NCBI RefSeq assembly: GCF_004916905.1
Contig: NZ_SDLV01000047.1
Coordinates: 62,001 to 126,000, forward strand
Length of the DNA stretch: 64,000 nucleotides
Source of the DNA: Chryseobacterium candidae
Lineage (GTDB): Bacteria > Bacteroidota > Bacteroidia > Flavobacteriales > Weeksellaceae
Direction: 5' to 3'
The position numbers and the translations under genes are program-made. Of the stretch, positions 54,156 to 61,956 are shown in pieces. How positions within the stretch are numbered: position 1 is the first letter of the stretch; each line of letters opens with the position of its first letter. The notes under the pieces are model-generated. The model worked only from the letters and a program-made list of their open reading frames with translations, had not been told where the DNA came from and did not search any database.

Positions 54156-54998
54156 ATGAAATCAGAAGAAATAAAAGATTTGTTCTATAAATTTGAAGAA
54201 GCTGCTTCCGAATTAGAAGGAATAGAATGCTGGAGTGCAAGAGATTTACAAATATTATTGGGGTATAGTAAGTGGGAAAACTTTGAAAAAGTAATTTTAA
54301 AAGCAAAAGATGCTTGTAAAAACGTTGGAGAGTTAATTGAGTATCATTTTCCTGATGTCAGGAAAACGATACAAATGCCTAAAGGGGCAGAAAAAGAAAT
54401 AGAGGATATTTTACTTACAAGATATGGCTGTTACTTAATCGCACAAAATGGTGATAGTAGAAAACAGGAAATATCTTTTGCACAAAACTATTTTGCTGTT
54501 CAAACTAGGAGAGCTGAATTGGTAGAACAGAGGCTGTTAGAATATGAAAGAATCAAAGCTCGCGAAAAATTAAGTCAGACTGAGAAACAACTTTCAGGAA
54601 TTTTATATGAAAGAGGGGTTGATAGCCAAGGATTTGCTGTTATAAGAAGTAAAGGAGATCAGGCGCTTTTCCATTTAAATACACAAATGTTAAAGAAAAA
54701 AATGGGAGTTCCTGAAAGCAGACCTGTAGCAGACTTTTTACCTACAATTAGTATTAAAGCTAAAGATCTTGCCGCTGAAATGACAGGTTTAAATGTTCAA
54801 AATAAAAACTTAAAAGGGCAGGTGAATATTGAAGAAGAGCATGTAGATAATAATGTTGCTGTTAGAAATATGCTTACAAACAGAGGAATAATCCCGGAAG
54901 ATTTGCCTCCAGCAGAGGATGTGAAGAAGTTACAAAGGAAATTAGATGGTGATGAAAAGAAAGTTTTAAAACAGACTAAAAAACCGTTTAAGAAATAA
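54156..54998 (+). CDS. dinD: DNA-damage-inducible protein D (DinD)
   Basis: A 280-residue protein. An N-terminal BRO-N-like/DinD domain (residues about 20-120: WSARDLQILLGYSKWENFEKVILKAK, RYGCYLIAQNGDSRKQEISFAQNYFAVQTRRAE), a central region (GVDSQGFAVIRSKGDQALF), then a charged tail ending KKPFKK. E. coli DinD is SOS-induced and inhibits RecA filament joining. I see no clear LexA box upstream. Such genes are often horizontally spread. It lies alone between two terminators. Confidence 0.85.
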   Translation: MKSEEIKDLFYKFEEAASELEGIECWSARDLQILLGYSKWENFEKVILKAKDACKNVGELIEYHFPDVRKTIQMPKGAEKEIEDILLTRYGCYLIAQNGDSRKQEISFAQNYFAVQTRRAELVEQRLLEYERIKAREKLSQTEKQLSGILYERGVDSQGFAVIRSKGDQALFHLNTQMLKKKMGVPESRPVADFLPTISIKAKDLAAEMTGLNVQNKNLKGQVNIEEEHVDNNVAVRNMLTNRGIIPEDLPPAEDVKKLQRKLDGDEKKVLKQTKKPFKK

Positions 54999-55007
54999 TT
55001 TATATAA

Positions 55008-55040
55008 AAAAATCGCTTCATAAGAAGCGATTTTTTTATG
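55008..55040. terminator. Bidirectional terminator dinD / DUF1579 gene
   Basis: AAAAAATCGCTTC and GAAGCGATTTTTT arms, perfect, with a 4-nt loop. Confidence 0.85.
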
Positions 55041-55043
55041 GAT

Positions 55044-55688
55044 TTATTTTTTACGCGTATATTTTATTTCCATGGTTTTGTACTCTTTTCCTGTCTTGGA
55101 ATCAGGACCGTACATTTCCAGTTTTTGAGTATTGTCATCTACGAACGTGAATACTTCTCTGAAATCACAGTCTTTTCCTGGTCTTGAAGGATCTGTCATT
55201 TTTCCTTTAAATTCAACCGATTTTGAGGAAGGGTTCCAGCCGCCTTCGCTATGCATGATTCCGGTTCCCATATTGTCGATCCATGTACTGACAAACTTCT
55301 TTTTTGAATTATCGTATCCTACAATGCTCATTCCTTCAAAAGGCATTCCCATAAAGTCACCTTTGTGATTAGTGATCTGATAACGTCCGCCAAACATCAT
55401 TTTATTCGTAGCCTCAGATTTGCTCATCATAGGTTTTGCTCCGTTTTCCATCCACATAGTGGTTTCTCCGTTCCAGATTCCATCAGACTTGGCAAGCATT
55501 TTCTGCATTTCTCCCGGAGTTGAGTACGCCATCCAATCTTTCATGGCGGTTGCTGAATCTACAGGTTTCCACTCAGAGTTTGCAGCCGTAGAATCTGCTT
55601 TATCGGTGCCATTGGCTGCAGGTGTTTTTCCTTTTTCACAAGCTATTAATAAAAATGCTGCAGAAAGAATTGCTAATAAATTTTTCAT
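55044..55688 (-). CDS. DUF1579-family lipoprotein
   Basis: A 214-residue protein with lipobox LIAC at residues about 14-17, predicting a lipid-anchored protein. After a low-complexity Ala/Thr-rich linker comes a DUF1579-like region: STPGEMQKMLAKSDGIWNGETTMWMENGAKP, GRYQITNHKGDFMGMPFEGMSIVGYDN, KFVSTWIDNMGTGIMHSEG. Function unknown. Converges on dinD and is divergent to the Nudix regulator. Confidence 0.83.
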   Translation of the reverse strand: MKNLLAILSAAFLLIACEKGKTPAANGTDKADSTAANSEWKPVDSATAMKDWMAYSTPGEMQKMLAKSDGIWNGETTMWMENGAKPMMSKSEATNKMMFGGRYQITNHKGDFMGMPFEGMSIVGYDNSKKKFVSTWIDNMGTGIMHSEGGWNPSSKSVEFKGKMTDPSRPGKDCDFREVFTFVDDNTQKLEMYGPDSKTGKEYKTMEIKYTRKK

Positions 55689-55779
55689 AATAATTTAGTT
55701 TTAAGATGGTTAGAATGATGAATTAAATATAAGAACTTTTATTATAACGGAAATTATTTTTTAATACAGGCATAAATTG

Positions 55780-55804
55780 TAACTTTGTGTATTCATAACG
55801 CAAA
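55780..55804 (+). promoter_or_regulatory. Promoter and 21-bp operator of the NrtR-like gene
   Basis: The -7 element TAACTTTG is at 55780-55787. A 21-bp site at 55784-55804 overlaps it; in reverse it reads TTTGCGTTAT, 4 bases, ACACAAA. The same pattern occurs three more times before the next genes. It is located 8 bp before the start codon, so binding would block transcription. Confidence 0.75.
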
Positions 55805-55811
55805 TCAATTT

Positions 55812-56507
55812 ATGGAGTCTCCAAAAAAATTACAGGATATAAAAGTGGCTGTAGATGCCGTTATTTTCGGATATTTTGATAAAAAAGACCTTCAGATCCT
55901 TCTGATTAAAAGAAATATTGAGCCTTTTAAAGGTGGCTGGGCTTTACCGGGAGGTCTGGTTCTCGATGATGAAAGTGTAGATGATGCAGTAAAAAGAGAA
56001 TTGTATGAAGAAGCCGGCATAAAGCCCGATTTTTTAGAGCAACTCTATACATTTGGTAGTCTGGGTCGCGATCCGAGAAACAGAGTGGTTTCTGTGGCTT
56101 ATTTAGGGCTTGTAAACCCCTCTTATCATGAGCTGTTTGCCGATTCAGATGCCGAAGAAGCCCAATGGTTCAGTATCAATAGACTTCCTTCAGTGGCTTT
56201 TGATCATAAAACAATCATTGAGACTGCTCTAAAAAGGCTTCGTACAAAAATTCAATACCAGCCTATCGGCTTCAATCTTCTCAATGAAGAATTTCCTTTT
56301 TCAGACCTTGAAAACCTTTATAAAACAATTGTCGGACAGGAAATTGACAGAAGAAATTTCCGCAAAAAAATCATGAGCTACGGACTGCTTAACGAAACCA
56401 ACAACGTTAAAAAAGAAGGCAGTGGCAGACCCGGAAAACTTTTTACATTCAATAAAGAGAAATATAAAGAGCTGGAAGAACAGGGCTTTTATTTTGAAAT
56501 TAAATAG
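55812..56507 (+). CDS. NrtR-like Nudix-HTH transcriptional regulator
   Basis: A 231-residue protein. N-terminal Nudix domain (residues about 8-140) with a complete Nudix box GGLVLDDESVDDAVKRELYEEAGI, split as G-x5-E-x7-REL-YEEAG. C-terminal winged helix (about 155-231: EIDRRNFRKKIMSYGLL...GSGRPGKLFTF). NrtR-family proteins sense ADP-ribose or related metabolites and repress NAD or sugar genes. The intact box suggests it could still hydrolyse its ligand. The ATG reading MESPKKLQ is preferred to an upstream TTG that falls in the operator. Neighbours are NAD/ADP-ribose genes. Confidence 0.88.
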   Translation: MESPKKLQDIKVAVDAVIFGYFDKKDLQILLIKRNIEPFKGGWALPGGLVLDDESVDDAVKRELYEEAGIKPDFLEQLYTFGSLGRDPRNRVVSVAYLGLVNPSYHELFADSDAEEAQWFSINRLPSVAFDHKTIIETALKRLRTKIQYQPIGFNLLNEEFPFSDLENLYKTIVGQEIDRRNFRKKIMSYGLLNETNNVKKEGSGRPGKLFTFNKEKYKELEEQGFYFEIK

Positions 56508-56867
56508 TTTGTTTTAAACACAAATTTCACAAATGTCTTGCACGATTATTCGCTAATATTTATAGGCGTTTTCGGAATGCACATTATACAATATTAATTG
56601 AAAGACATTCAATAGGAAATATTTGACTCCAGATTGTATTATCGGGCTTCTGTCATTCTGACGGAGGAAGAATCTCGTAGTTGTTTAGATTCATCACTAT
56701 ACTGCATTTCGTTCAGAATAACATTGATGTAATAATAATTTTTAAGATCAAATTCCATTGGCTTTAGCCTAAACGCATCAAATTTGTGTCATTTGTGATC
56801 AAAATTTGTGTTATTCGTGTTGATTGAAATTAAATTTTTATCTCTGAAAATCAATTAGTTAAATTCA
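56508..56867. other. Intergenic region between nrtR-like and NADAR genes
   Basis: About 435 bp to the next start. It holds a dispersed-repeat-like element (56651-56723), the two regulator sites listed separately, and otherwise AT-rich sequence with ATTTGTGT/ACACAAAT words. No gene or RNA recognised. Confidence 0.5.
56651..56723. repeat. REP/MITE-like element
   Basis: Begins with TGTCATTCTGAC and GGAGGAAGAATCTC, and ends with GTTCAGAATAACA, which is nearly the inverse of its start. Short intergenic elements with TCATTCTGA...GAAGAATCTC are, as I recall, common in flavobacterial genomes. Only one copy is in this window. Confidence 0.5.
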
Positions 56868-56888
56868 TTAGCGTAAAATCAACACAAA
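56868..56888. promoter_or_regulatory. 21-bp regulator site, distal copy
   Basis: TTAGCGTAAA, 4 bases, ACACAAA (one deviation from TTWGCGTWAT: A at position 10). It lies 54 bp, centre to centre, upstream of the proximal site before the NADAR gene. Confidence 0.7.
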
Positions 56889-56917
56889 TAAATTTGGTTA
56901 ATAAAATCATATTCCTT

Positions 56918-56942
56918 TAAATTTGTGTCAAAATAACGCAAT
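56918..56942 (+). promoter_or_regulatory. Promoter and proximal 21-bp operator of the NADAR gene
   Basis: The -7 element TAAATTTG is at 56918-56925. The operator at 56922-56942 in reverse reads ATTGCGTTAT, 4 bases, ACACAAA. It ends 1 bp before the start codon, so it overlaps both promoter and ribosome-binding region. Confidence 0.75.
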
Positions 56943-56943
56943 C

Positions 56944-57486
56944 ATGAAATTCACCCTACAAAATATTACAGAACGCTTTCAGAAAAAAGAAAAGATAAAA
57001 TTTCTTTTTTTCTGGGGACACACGGCAAAAGATGAGGTTACCAAATCATGTTTCAGTCAGTGGTTTCCGGGAACTTTTGAAGAAAACGGAATTACCTATA
57101 GAACGGCAGAACATTATATGATGGCTGGAAAAGCCAGATTATTTAATGATGCTGAAATGGAAAAGGAAATTTTAAGAGCCACTACTCCTAATCAGGCAAA
57201 AGCTCTTGGCCGAAAAGTGAAAGACTTTGACCCGAAGCTTTGGGATGAACATAAATATCAGATTGTAACCCAGGGAAATCTTTTAAAATTCTCTCAAAAC
57301 CAGAAATTTAAAGACTTCCTGCTGTCAACCGGAGACAAAGTTTTAGTGGAGGCAAGTCCTTATGATAGAATCTGGGGAATTGGGATGCTGGAAACAGATA
57401 ACAGAGCTGAAAACCCTTTATTATGGAACGGAGAAAACCTTTTAGGATTTGCTTTGATGGAAGTAAGAGATGAATTAAGAAGGTAA
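56944..57486 (+). CDS. NADAR family protein (YbiA-like)
   Basis: A 180-residue protein of the NADAR (NAD and ADP-ribose-associated) superfamily: FLFFWGHTAKDEVTKSCFSQWFPGTF, ITYRTAEHYMMAGKARLF, ALGRKVKDFDPKLWDEHKYQIVTQGNLLKFSQN, and SPYDRIWGIGM. Related proteins remove ADP-ribose from guanine, or act on damaged riboflavin intermediates as in YbiA. The ATG at 56944 is preferred because an upstream TTG lies in the operator. Second gene of the NAD/ADP-ribose island. Confidence 0.9.
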   Translation: MKFTLQNITERFQKKEKIKFLFFWGHTAKDEVTKSCFSQWFPGTFEENGITYRTAEHYMMAGKARLFNDAEMEKEILRATTPNQAKALGRKVKDFDPKLWDEHKYQIVTQGNLLKFSQNQKFKDFLLSTGDKVLVEASPYDRIWGIGMLETDNRAENPLLWNGENLLGFALMEVRDELRR

Positions 57487-57515
57487 AAACACAAACCAGA
57501 CACAAAATATTAATT

Positions 57516-58064
57516 ATGGAAAAAATAGAATTACATCCACAGATATTCCTGATTGAAGATTTTCTGACTGAAACGGAATGTGATCATTATATCAGTCTTT
57601 CTCAGGAAAAAGTCTTTGAAGAAGCAAAAATCAATGTATTCGGACGCCAGCAGATGAATAAAGGAATCAGAAATAATGACCGGCTGATGATTTTTGATAC
57701 TGCAATTGCTGAAGAGCTTTTTAATAAGGCTGCAGAGTTTCTGCCTCAGGAATATGATGGATATCAGCTTCTTAACTTTAATGAAATGCTCAGAGTTTAT
57801 AAATATGCTCCCGGACAGCAGTTCAAAATGCACAGAGACGGAAGTTATATCCGAAATGAAAAGGAGAAAAGCTTTTACACCTTTATGATCTATCTGAATG
57901 ATGATTTTGAAGGAGGAGAAACAGAATTTGAAAACCTGTTTACAGTCGCTCCAAAGAAAGGGACTGCCCTTGTTTTTCATCATCTATTAAGACACGAAGG
58001 AAAAACACTGATCAGTGGCTTGAAATATGTTTTGAGAACAGATATAATGTATTCAAAAGTATAA
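57516..58064 (+). CDS. 2-oxoglutarate/Fe(II)-dependent oxygenase, prolyl-4-hydroxylase-like
   Basis: A 182-residue enzyme. Iron triad: FKMHRDGS (His and Asp, about residues 108-110) and VFHHLLRHEGKTL (second His, about residue 155), with the 2OG-binding Arg after it. The DSBH core also has YTFMIYLNDDFEGGETEF. The start region LHPQIFLIEDFLTETECDHYI fits P4Hc family N-termini. It follows the NADAR gene by 29 bp. Substrate unknown. Confidence 0.86.
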   Translation: MEKIELHPQIFLIEDFLTETECDHYISLSQEKVFEEAKINVFGRQQMNKGIRNNDRLMIFDTAIAEELFNKAAEFLPQEYDGYQLLNFNEMLRVYKYAPGQQFKMHRDGSYIRNEKEKSFYTFMIYLNDDFEGGETEFENLFTVAPKKGTALVFHHLLRHEGKTLISGLKYVLRTDIMYSKV

Positions 58065-58105
58065 ATCAACCGGATCAGAGACATATATTGCTATGTCTTG
58101 TTTAA

Positions 58106-58126
58106 TTAGCGTAATATTAACACAAA
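58106..58126. promoter_or_regulatory. 21-bp regulator site before the coiled-coil/VWA operon
   Basis: TTAGCGTAAT, 4 bases, ACACAAA on the plus strand. It ends 15 bp before the ATG at 58142. Fits the consensus of the other three sites. Confidence 0.75.
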
Positions 58127-58141
58127 TGAAAATATTTGATC

Positions 58142-58477
58142 ATGGAAAATGAATTAAAACCCAGATTTATCAAATCATTACAAAGAAATAATGATCAGAT
58201 CAGAGAAGACCGTGCTAGAATCATCGGAGCAGATTCCGAACTGATTTACATGCGCAGAGTGGAAGATATCGAATTAAAAATTAAAAGACTCGAGCGCGAA
58301 CAGGAAGGGCTTATTGATATCAGTCCTTTAGACAGAAACAGTCTGACTTTTGCGGATTTTAATCCCGAAGCATTCGTTCAGAAAGATATGGAATTATCAT
58401 TAACAATCAGAAATCTGAATATTCAGCTCGAAGTGACCCAAAAGAGATTTGAATATTTATTTGGAAAAACAGTGTAG
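58142..58477 (+). CDS. Small coiled-coil protein upstream of VWA gene
   Basis: A 111-residue, charged and mainly helical protein. KRNNDQIREDRARIIG-like N-terminus, then a coiled-coil-like RVEDIELKIKRLEREQEGLID and a C-terminal helix LSLTIRNLNIQLEVTQKRFEYLFGKTV. No membrane segment. It lies 2 bp before the VWA gene. An in-frame TTG 2 codons upstream is less likely as start. I do not recognise the family. Confidence 0.7.
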   Translation: MENELKPRFIKSLQRNNDQIREDRARIIGADSELIYMRRVEDIELKIKRLEREQEGLIDISPLDRNSLTFADFNPEAFVQKDMELSLTIRNLNIQLEVTQKRFEYLFGKTV

Positions 58478-58479
58478 TC

Positions 58480-59334
58480 ATGGGAAGTACAAGATACGAT
58501 TTAGGCGCTCGTTATGACAGAGCAAGCAAAGCAGGTTACGGAACAAAATCCGTGGGAGAAATTTTCACCCAGAATGCCAAAAGAATGGCTCACGAATCTA
58601 TGAATCCTCACGGTATTTCTTTCAGAGAATCCAGAGATTCGGAAGTTCATCCCAATTCAGTTCCGATTATTTTAGGATTGGATGTTACCGGAAGTATGGG
58701 ACATATTCCTCATGAGCTGATCAGAGAAGGATTACCAAAACTCATGGGAGGAATTATCCAGGGAGGAGTTCCCGATCCGGCCTTATTGTTTCTTGGAATC
58801 GGAGATCATGAATGTGATGGCTATCCGCTTCAGGTGGGGCAGTTCGAATCGGGAGATCAAGAACTGGATATGTGGCTCACACGAACTTATATTGAGTCCG
58901 GAGGAGGTGGAAATGCAGGTGAAAGTTATCTTTTAGCGTGGTATTTTGCCGCTTTTCACACCAGAACAGATGCGTTTGAAAAAAGAGGACAAAAAGGATT
59001 ACTGTTTACCGTAGGTGACGAACCCTGTTTAAAAACACTTTCTGCATCCGCGATCAGAGAGATTATGGGAAAAGGACAGCAAACCTACACTCATTTTGAA
59101 CTGCTGGAAGAGGCAAAGAAAAAATATGAAGTATACCACATCAGTGTTTTGCATTCCGATCAGGCATTGAGAGCAGACAGAGGCTGGAAAGAATTATTAG
59201 GACAAAACTGTATTTCCATAGCAGATCACAGGGAAATTCCGGATGTTATAAAAAACATCATCTGTGATAAGTTTAAAAATCAAAGCTTCGGAACAAGAGG
59301 AACAGGAGGATTAGATCAGTTTCAGATGCTTTAG
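58480..59334 (+). CDS. VWA-like (MIDAS) domain protein
   Basis: A 284-residue protein. The MIDAS motif IILGLDVTGSMGHIPHEL (Asp, Thr, Ser at about residues 71-75, DxTGS) and LFLGIGDHECDGYPLQVGQFE further on, with SGGGGNAGESYLLAWYFAAFHTRTDAFEKRGQKGLLFTVGDEPCL completing a VWA-like fold. No signal peptide or helix. It is 2 bp after the 111-aa gene, so the two probably act together. Not a known Mg-chelatase or CoxE type; role in the island is unknown. Confidence 0.8.
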   Translation: MGSTRYDLGARYDRASKAGYGTKSVGEIFTQNAKRMAHESMNPHGISFRESRDSEVHPNSVPIILGLDVTGSMGHIPHELIREGLPKLMGGIIQGGVPDPALLFLGIGDHECDGYPLQVGQFESGDQELDMWLTRTYIESGGGGNAGESYLLAWYFAAFHTRTDAFEKRGQKGLLFTVGDEPCLKTLSASAIREIMGKGQQTYTHFELLEEAKKKYEVYHISVLHSDQALRADRGWKELLGQNCISIADHREIPDVIKNIICDKFKNQSFGTRGTGGLDQFQML

Positions 59335-59397
59335 AAATCTGTCAATGTCATCATAAAATATGAATGGCAATACTAGAAACCTCAAAAATTAAAAGAC

Positions 59398-60492
59398 ATG
59401 AAAAAGGCGCAAATAGTAATAGGACTTGGTTTTGGTGATGAAGGAAAAGGGATTACCACAGATTTTCTGGCTTCTCAGAATCCGGAGGCTGTTGTGATCA
59501 GATTTTCAGGGGGGCAGCAGGCGGCACATACCGTAATGATTGATGAAAGAAAGCATGTACATTCCAGTTTTGCAAGCGGTGCACTTCGCGGTCTGCCTTC
59601 TTACTTTACCGAGCATTGTACCATTCATCCGGTTTTTCTACTCAATGAAAGAGAAGAGTTAAAAGCAAAGAACGGAAACATTGAGCTGCATATCCATCCA
59701 TTGGCAAAAGTTACAACTCCTTTCGATGTATGGCAGAACAGAACAAATGCCCATAATCTGGAACACGGAACCTGCGGAAAAGGAGTGGGAGCCACGATGA
59801 AAAGAAACGAAAGTCCTTACAAACTATTTGCTATAGACCTGATTGCGCCGAGGCAAATGCTGATGGAAAAACTGAAAGGAATTGCTTATTACTATGGTTT
59901 TGCAGATGAAAAAGAAGTTGCTGAGCTTTTACATCCTTTTTTAGAAGCTGTTGACAGCATTGACTGGAAAATAAATGATTATACCTGGCTGACTTCATTC
60001 GATCACCTTATTTTTGAAGGAAGCCAGGGTATTTTACTCGATATGGATCATGGCGTTTTTCCTAATGTGACTTATGCGCATACGACTTCAAAAAATGCCT
60101 GTGAGATTTGTAAGCTTTTAAAGATTGAAGATATTGAAATGTATTATGTGACAAGAAGTTATGCAACCCGCCACGGAAACGGCTGGATGATCAATGAAAA
60201 AGAAATGAATCTGAGAAATAATGAAGAAGAAACCTGTACATTTAATGAATTTCAGAAGGAATTGAGGACAGGAGAAATAGATTACAGACTGCTGAATTAT
60301 GCCTTAAAACTGGATGGAGCTTATGTATTTCCAGTTAAAAAGAACCTGGTCATTACCTGCCTGGATCAGGTTGATGAGCAATTTAAATTGGAAAATCTTG
60401 ATGTAAAATTTGATGCTGTCTACGGATCTTATTCTCCGTATTCAAAGGATTTTAAGCCCTTTTTTAATTTCAAAAGAAGTAATCAGACATAG
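59398..60492 (+). CDS. Divergent adenylosuccinate synthetase-like protein (PurA paralogue)
   Basis: A 364-residue protein, about 65 residues shorter than typical PurA. [11 protein letters not shown] replaces GxxWGDEGKGK (catalytic Asp and P-loop kept, Trp to Phe). The IMP-binding GGHNAGHT block is GGQQAAHT, keeping His but with Asn to Gln. [20 protein letters not shown] matches [31 protein letters not shown] is the later block. The C-terminal region is truncated and the GTKLD base-binding motif is not clear. Probably binds a purine nucleotide and GTP; the natural substrate may be an ADP-ribose or modified-nucleotide derivative. Own leader of 63 bp, no operator seen. Confidence 0.8.
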   Translation: [364 protein letters not shown]

Positions 60493-60554
60493 AGTAAAAG
60501 CATTATTTTTATACTTAATAAGAGATTAGAAGAATGATTTAAAGATTGAAAATA

Positions 60555-61031
60555 ATGACCATGAAAGCAATAAAATATATAAAAGGAGATGCTACCTGTC
60601 CTGACGCAGGAGGAAATAAAATAATTGCCCATATCTGTAATGATATTGGAGGCTGGGGAAAAGGTTTTGTTACTGCCATTTCAAAAAGATGGAGACAACC
60701 GGAGAAAGAATACAGGGAATGGTTTAAAAACAAAGAAAATTTTAACCTTGGAGAAATCCAGCTGGTTCAGACAGAAGAAGATCTCTGGATCTGCAATATG
60801 ATTGCTCAGCATAAAATCATTACTCATTCTGATGTTCCTCCTATAAGATATGATGCCGTGGAAGAATGTTTATTAAAACTGGCTCATGAAGCTACCCAAC
60901 AGAATGTTTCAGTACATATGCCGAGAATAGGATGTGGACTGGCAGGAGGAAAATGGGAAGAAATAGAACCTATTATTGAAAGAACATTGCTTGCAAAAGA
61001 GGTACAAGTATATGTATATGATTTTGAATAA
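60555..61031 (+). CDS. Macrodomain protein, TARG1/OARD1-like
   Basis: A 158-residue macrodomain. IKYIKGDATCPDAGGNKIIAHICNDIGGWGKGFVTAISKRW, MIAQHKII, and MPRIGCGLAGGKWEEIEPIIE. The last block and the lack of an early NAAN motif match the ALC1/TARG1-type subfamily, which reverses O-acyl or glutamate ADP-ribosylation and hydrolyses O-acetyl-ADP-ribose; a bacterial parallel is DarG's macrodomain. The start could be the ATG at 60561 instead of 60555; an upstream TTG is less likely. Confidence 0.87.
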   Translation: MTMKAIKYIKGDATCPDAGGNKIIAHICNDIGGWGKGFVTAISKRWRQPEKEYREWFKNKENFNLGEIQLVQTEEDLWICNMIAQHKIITHSDVPPIRYDAVEECLLKLAHEATQQNVSVHMPRIGCGLAGGKWEEIEPIIERTLLAKEVQVYVYDFE

Positions 61032-61044
61032 AATTAAATATTAA

Positions 61045-61956
61045 ATGAAAATGGATAAACTCTTTCTTGCCTCAAAATCACTTACTGGAATAGCTATAGG
61101 AGATGCTTTTGGTGAAAGCTTTTTTGGAGAAGAATCTATAGTAAAAATGTATATTCATCAGAGAATTATTACAGAAAGGTCTCTGGATTTTACAGATGAT
61201 ACCATTATGTCAATTGCTGTTTTCAGATCTTTGGAAAAGTTTGGCAGCATCCATCAAGACTTTCTGGCAGAAGAGTTTACTAAAAACTATTATAAGGATA
61301 TCAACAGAGGATATGGACCTACTATGCATCGGTATTTCAGAGATTTGAAAAATGGAGAGAATTGGAAAGACGTTTCTTATTCAAAATTTGCAGGGCAGGG
61401 GTCCATGGGAAATGGAGGAGCTATGAGAGCCTGTACAATTGGAGCGTACTTCTATGATGATCTTAAAAAATTAAAAGAAAATGCCGAGCTTTCCTGCGAG
61501 ATTACTCATGCCAATAAGGAAGCAATAGAAGGCACAAAAAGTATTGCTTTGGCATCAGCATTTGCTATTCAGGAGAGATTGGGGATCATAAAACTTACTC
61601 AGCAAGATTTTATTCAGAAAATTCAAAATGAGTTAAATGATTCTGATATGAAAAGTAAGTTGAATAAATCATTATATCTTGATGGTAACCCAAGTATAGA
61701 ATTACTAATAAGAACTCTTGGAAACGGAATCAAAATGACAGCTCAGGATACTGTTCCTCTTGTTATCTGGATGTTATCGAGATATAGAAATAATTTTGAG
61801 CAATGTCTATGGAATACAGTTTCTGCTTTAGGAGACAGGGATACAACATGTGCAATGGCTGGAGGAGTAAGCATTCTATGTTGTAATGAAAATACAGTTC
61901 CTGATTGGACAAAAAATGTTGAAAACTGGAAAAAAAGCAAATTTTATGAAAATTGA
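61045..61956 (+). CDS. ADP-ribosylglycohydrolase family protein (ARH/DraG-like) 1
   Basis: A 303-residue protein. AIGDAFGESFFGEESI at the N-terminus, LDFTDDTIMSIAVF with metal-binding Asp-Asp-Thr, QGSMGNGGAMRACTIGA, and ALGDRDTTCAMAGGVSIL with the second metal-binding pattern D-x-D-T-T. These fit ARH/DraG hydrolases that cut ADP-ribose from proteins or small molecules, using two Mg. The next gene starts 11 bp before its stop. Confidence 0.88.
   Translation: MKMDKLFLASKSLTGIAIGDAFGESFFGEESIVKMYIHQRIITERSLDFTDDTIMSIAVFRSLEKFGSIHQDFLAEEFTKNYYKDINRGYGPTMHRYFRDLKNGENWKDVSYSKFAGQGSMGNGGAMRACTIGAYFYDDLKKLKENAELSCEITHANKEAIEGTKSIALASAFAIQERLGIIKLTQQDFIQKIQNELNDSDMKSKLNKSLYLDGNPSIELLIRTLGNGIKMTAQDTVPLVIWMLSRYRNNFEQCLWNTVSALGDRDTTCAMAGGVSILCCNENTVPDWTKNVENWKKSKFYEN

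Noticed and set aside
54156..54998. dinD as a marker of a prophage or genomic island
   Set aside because: No integrase, phage structural gene, tRNA target or att-like repeat is nearby; it sits between housekeeping genes with normal terminators.
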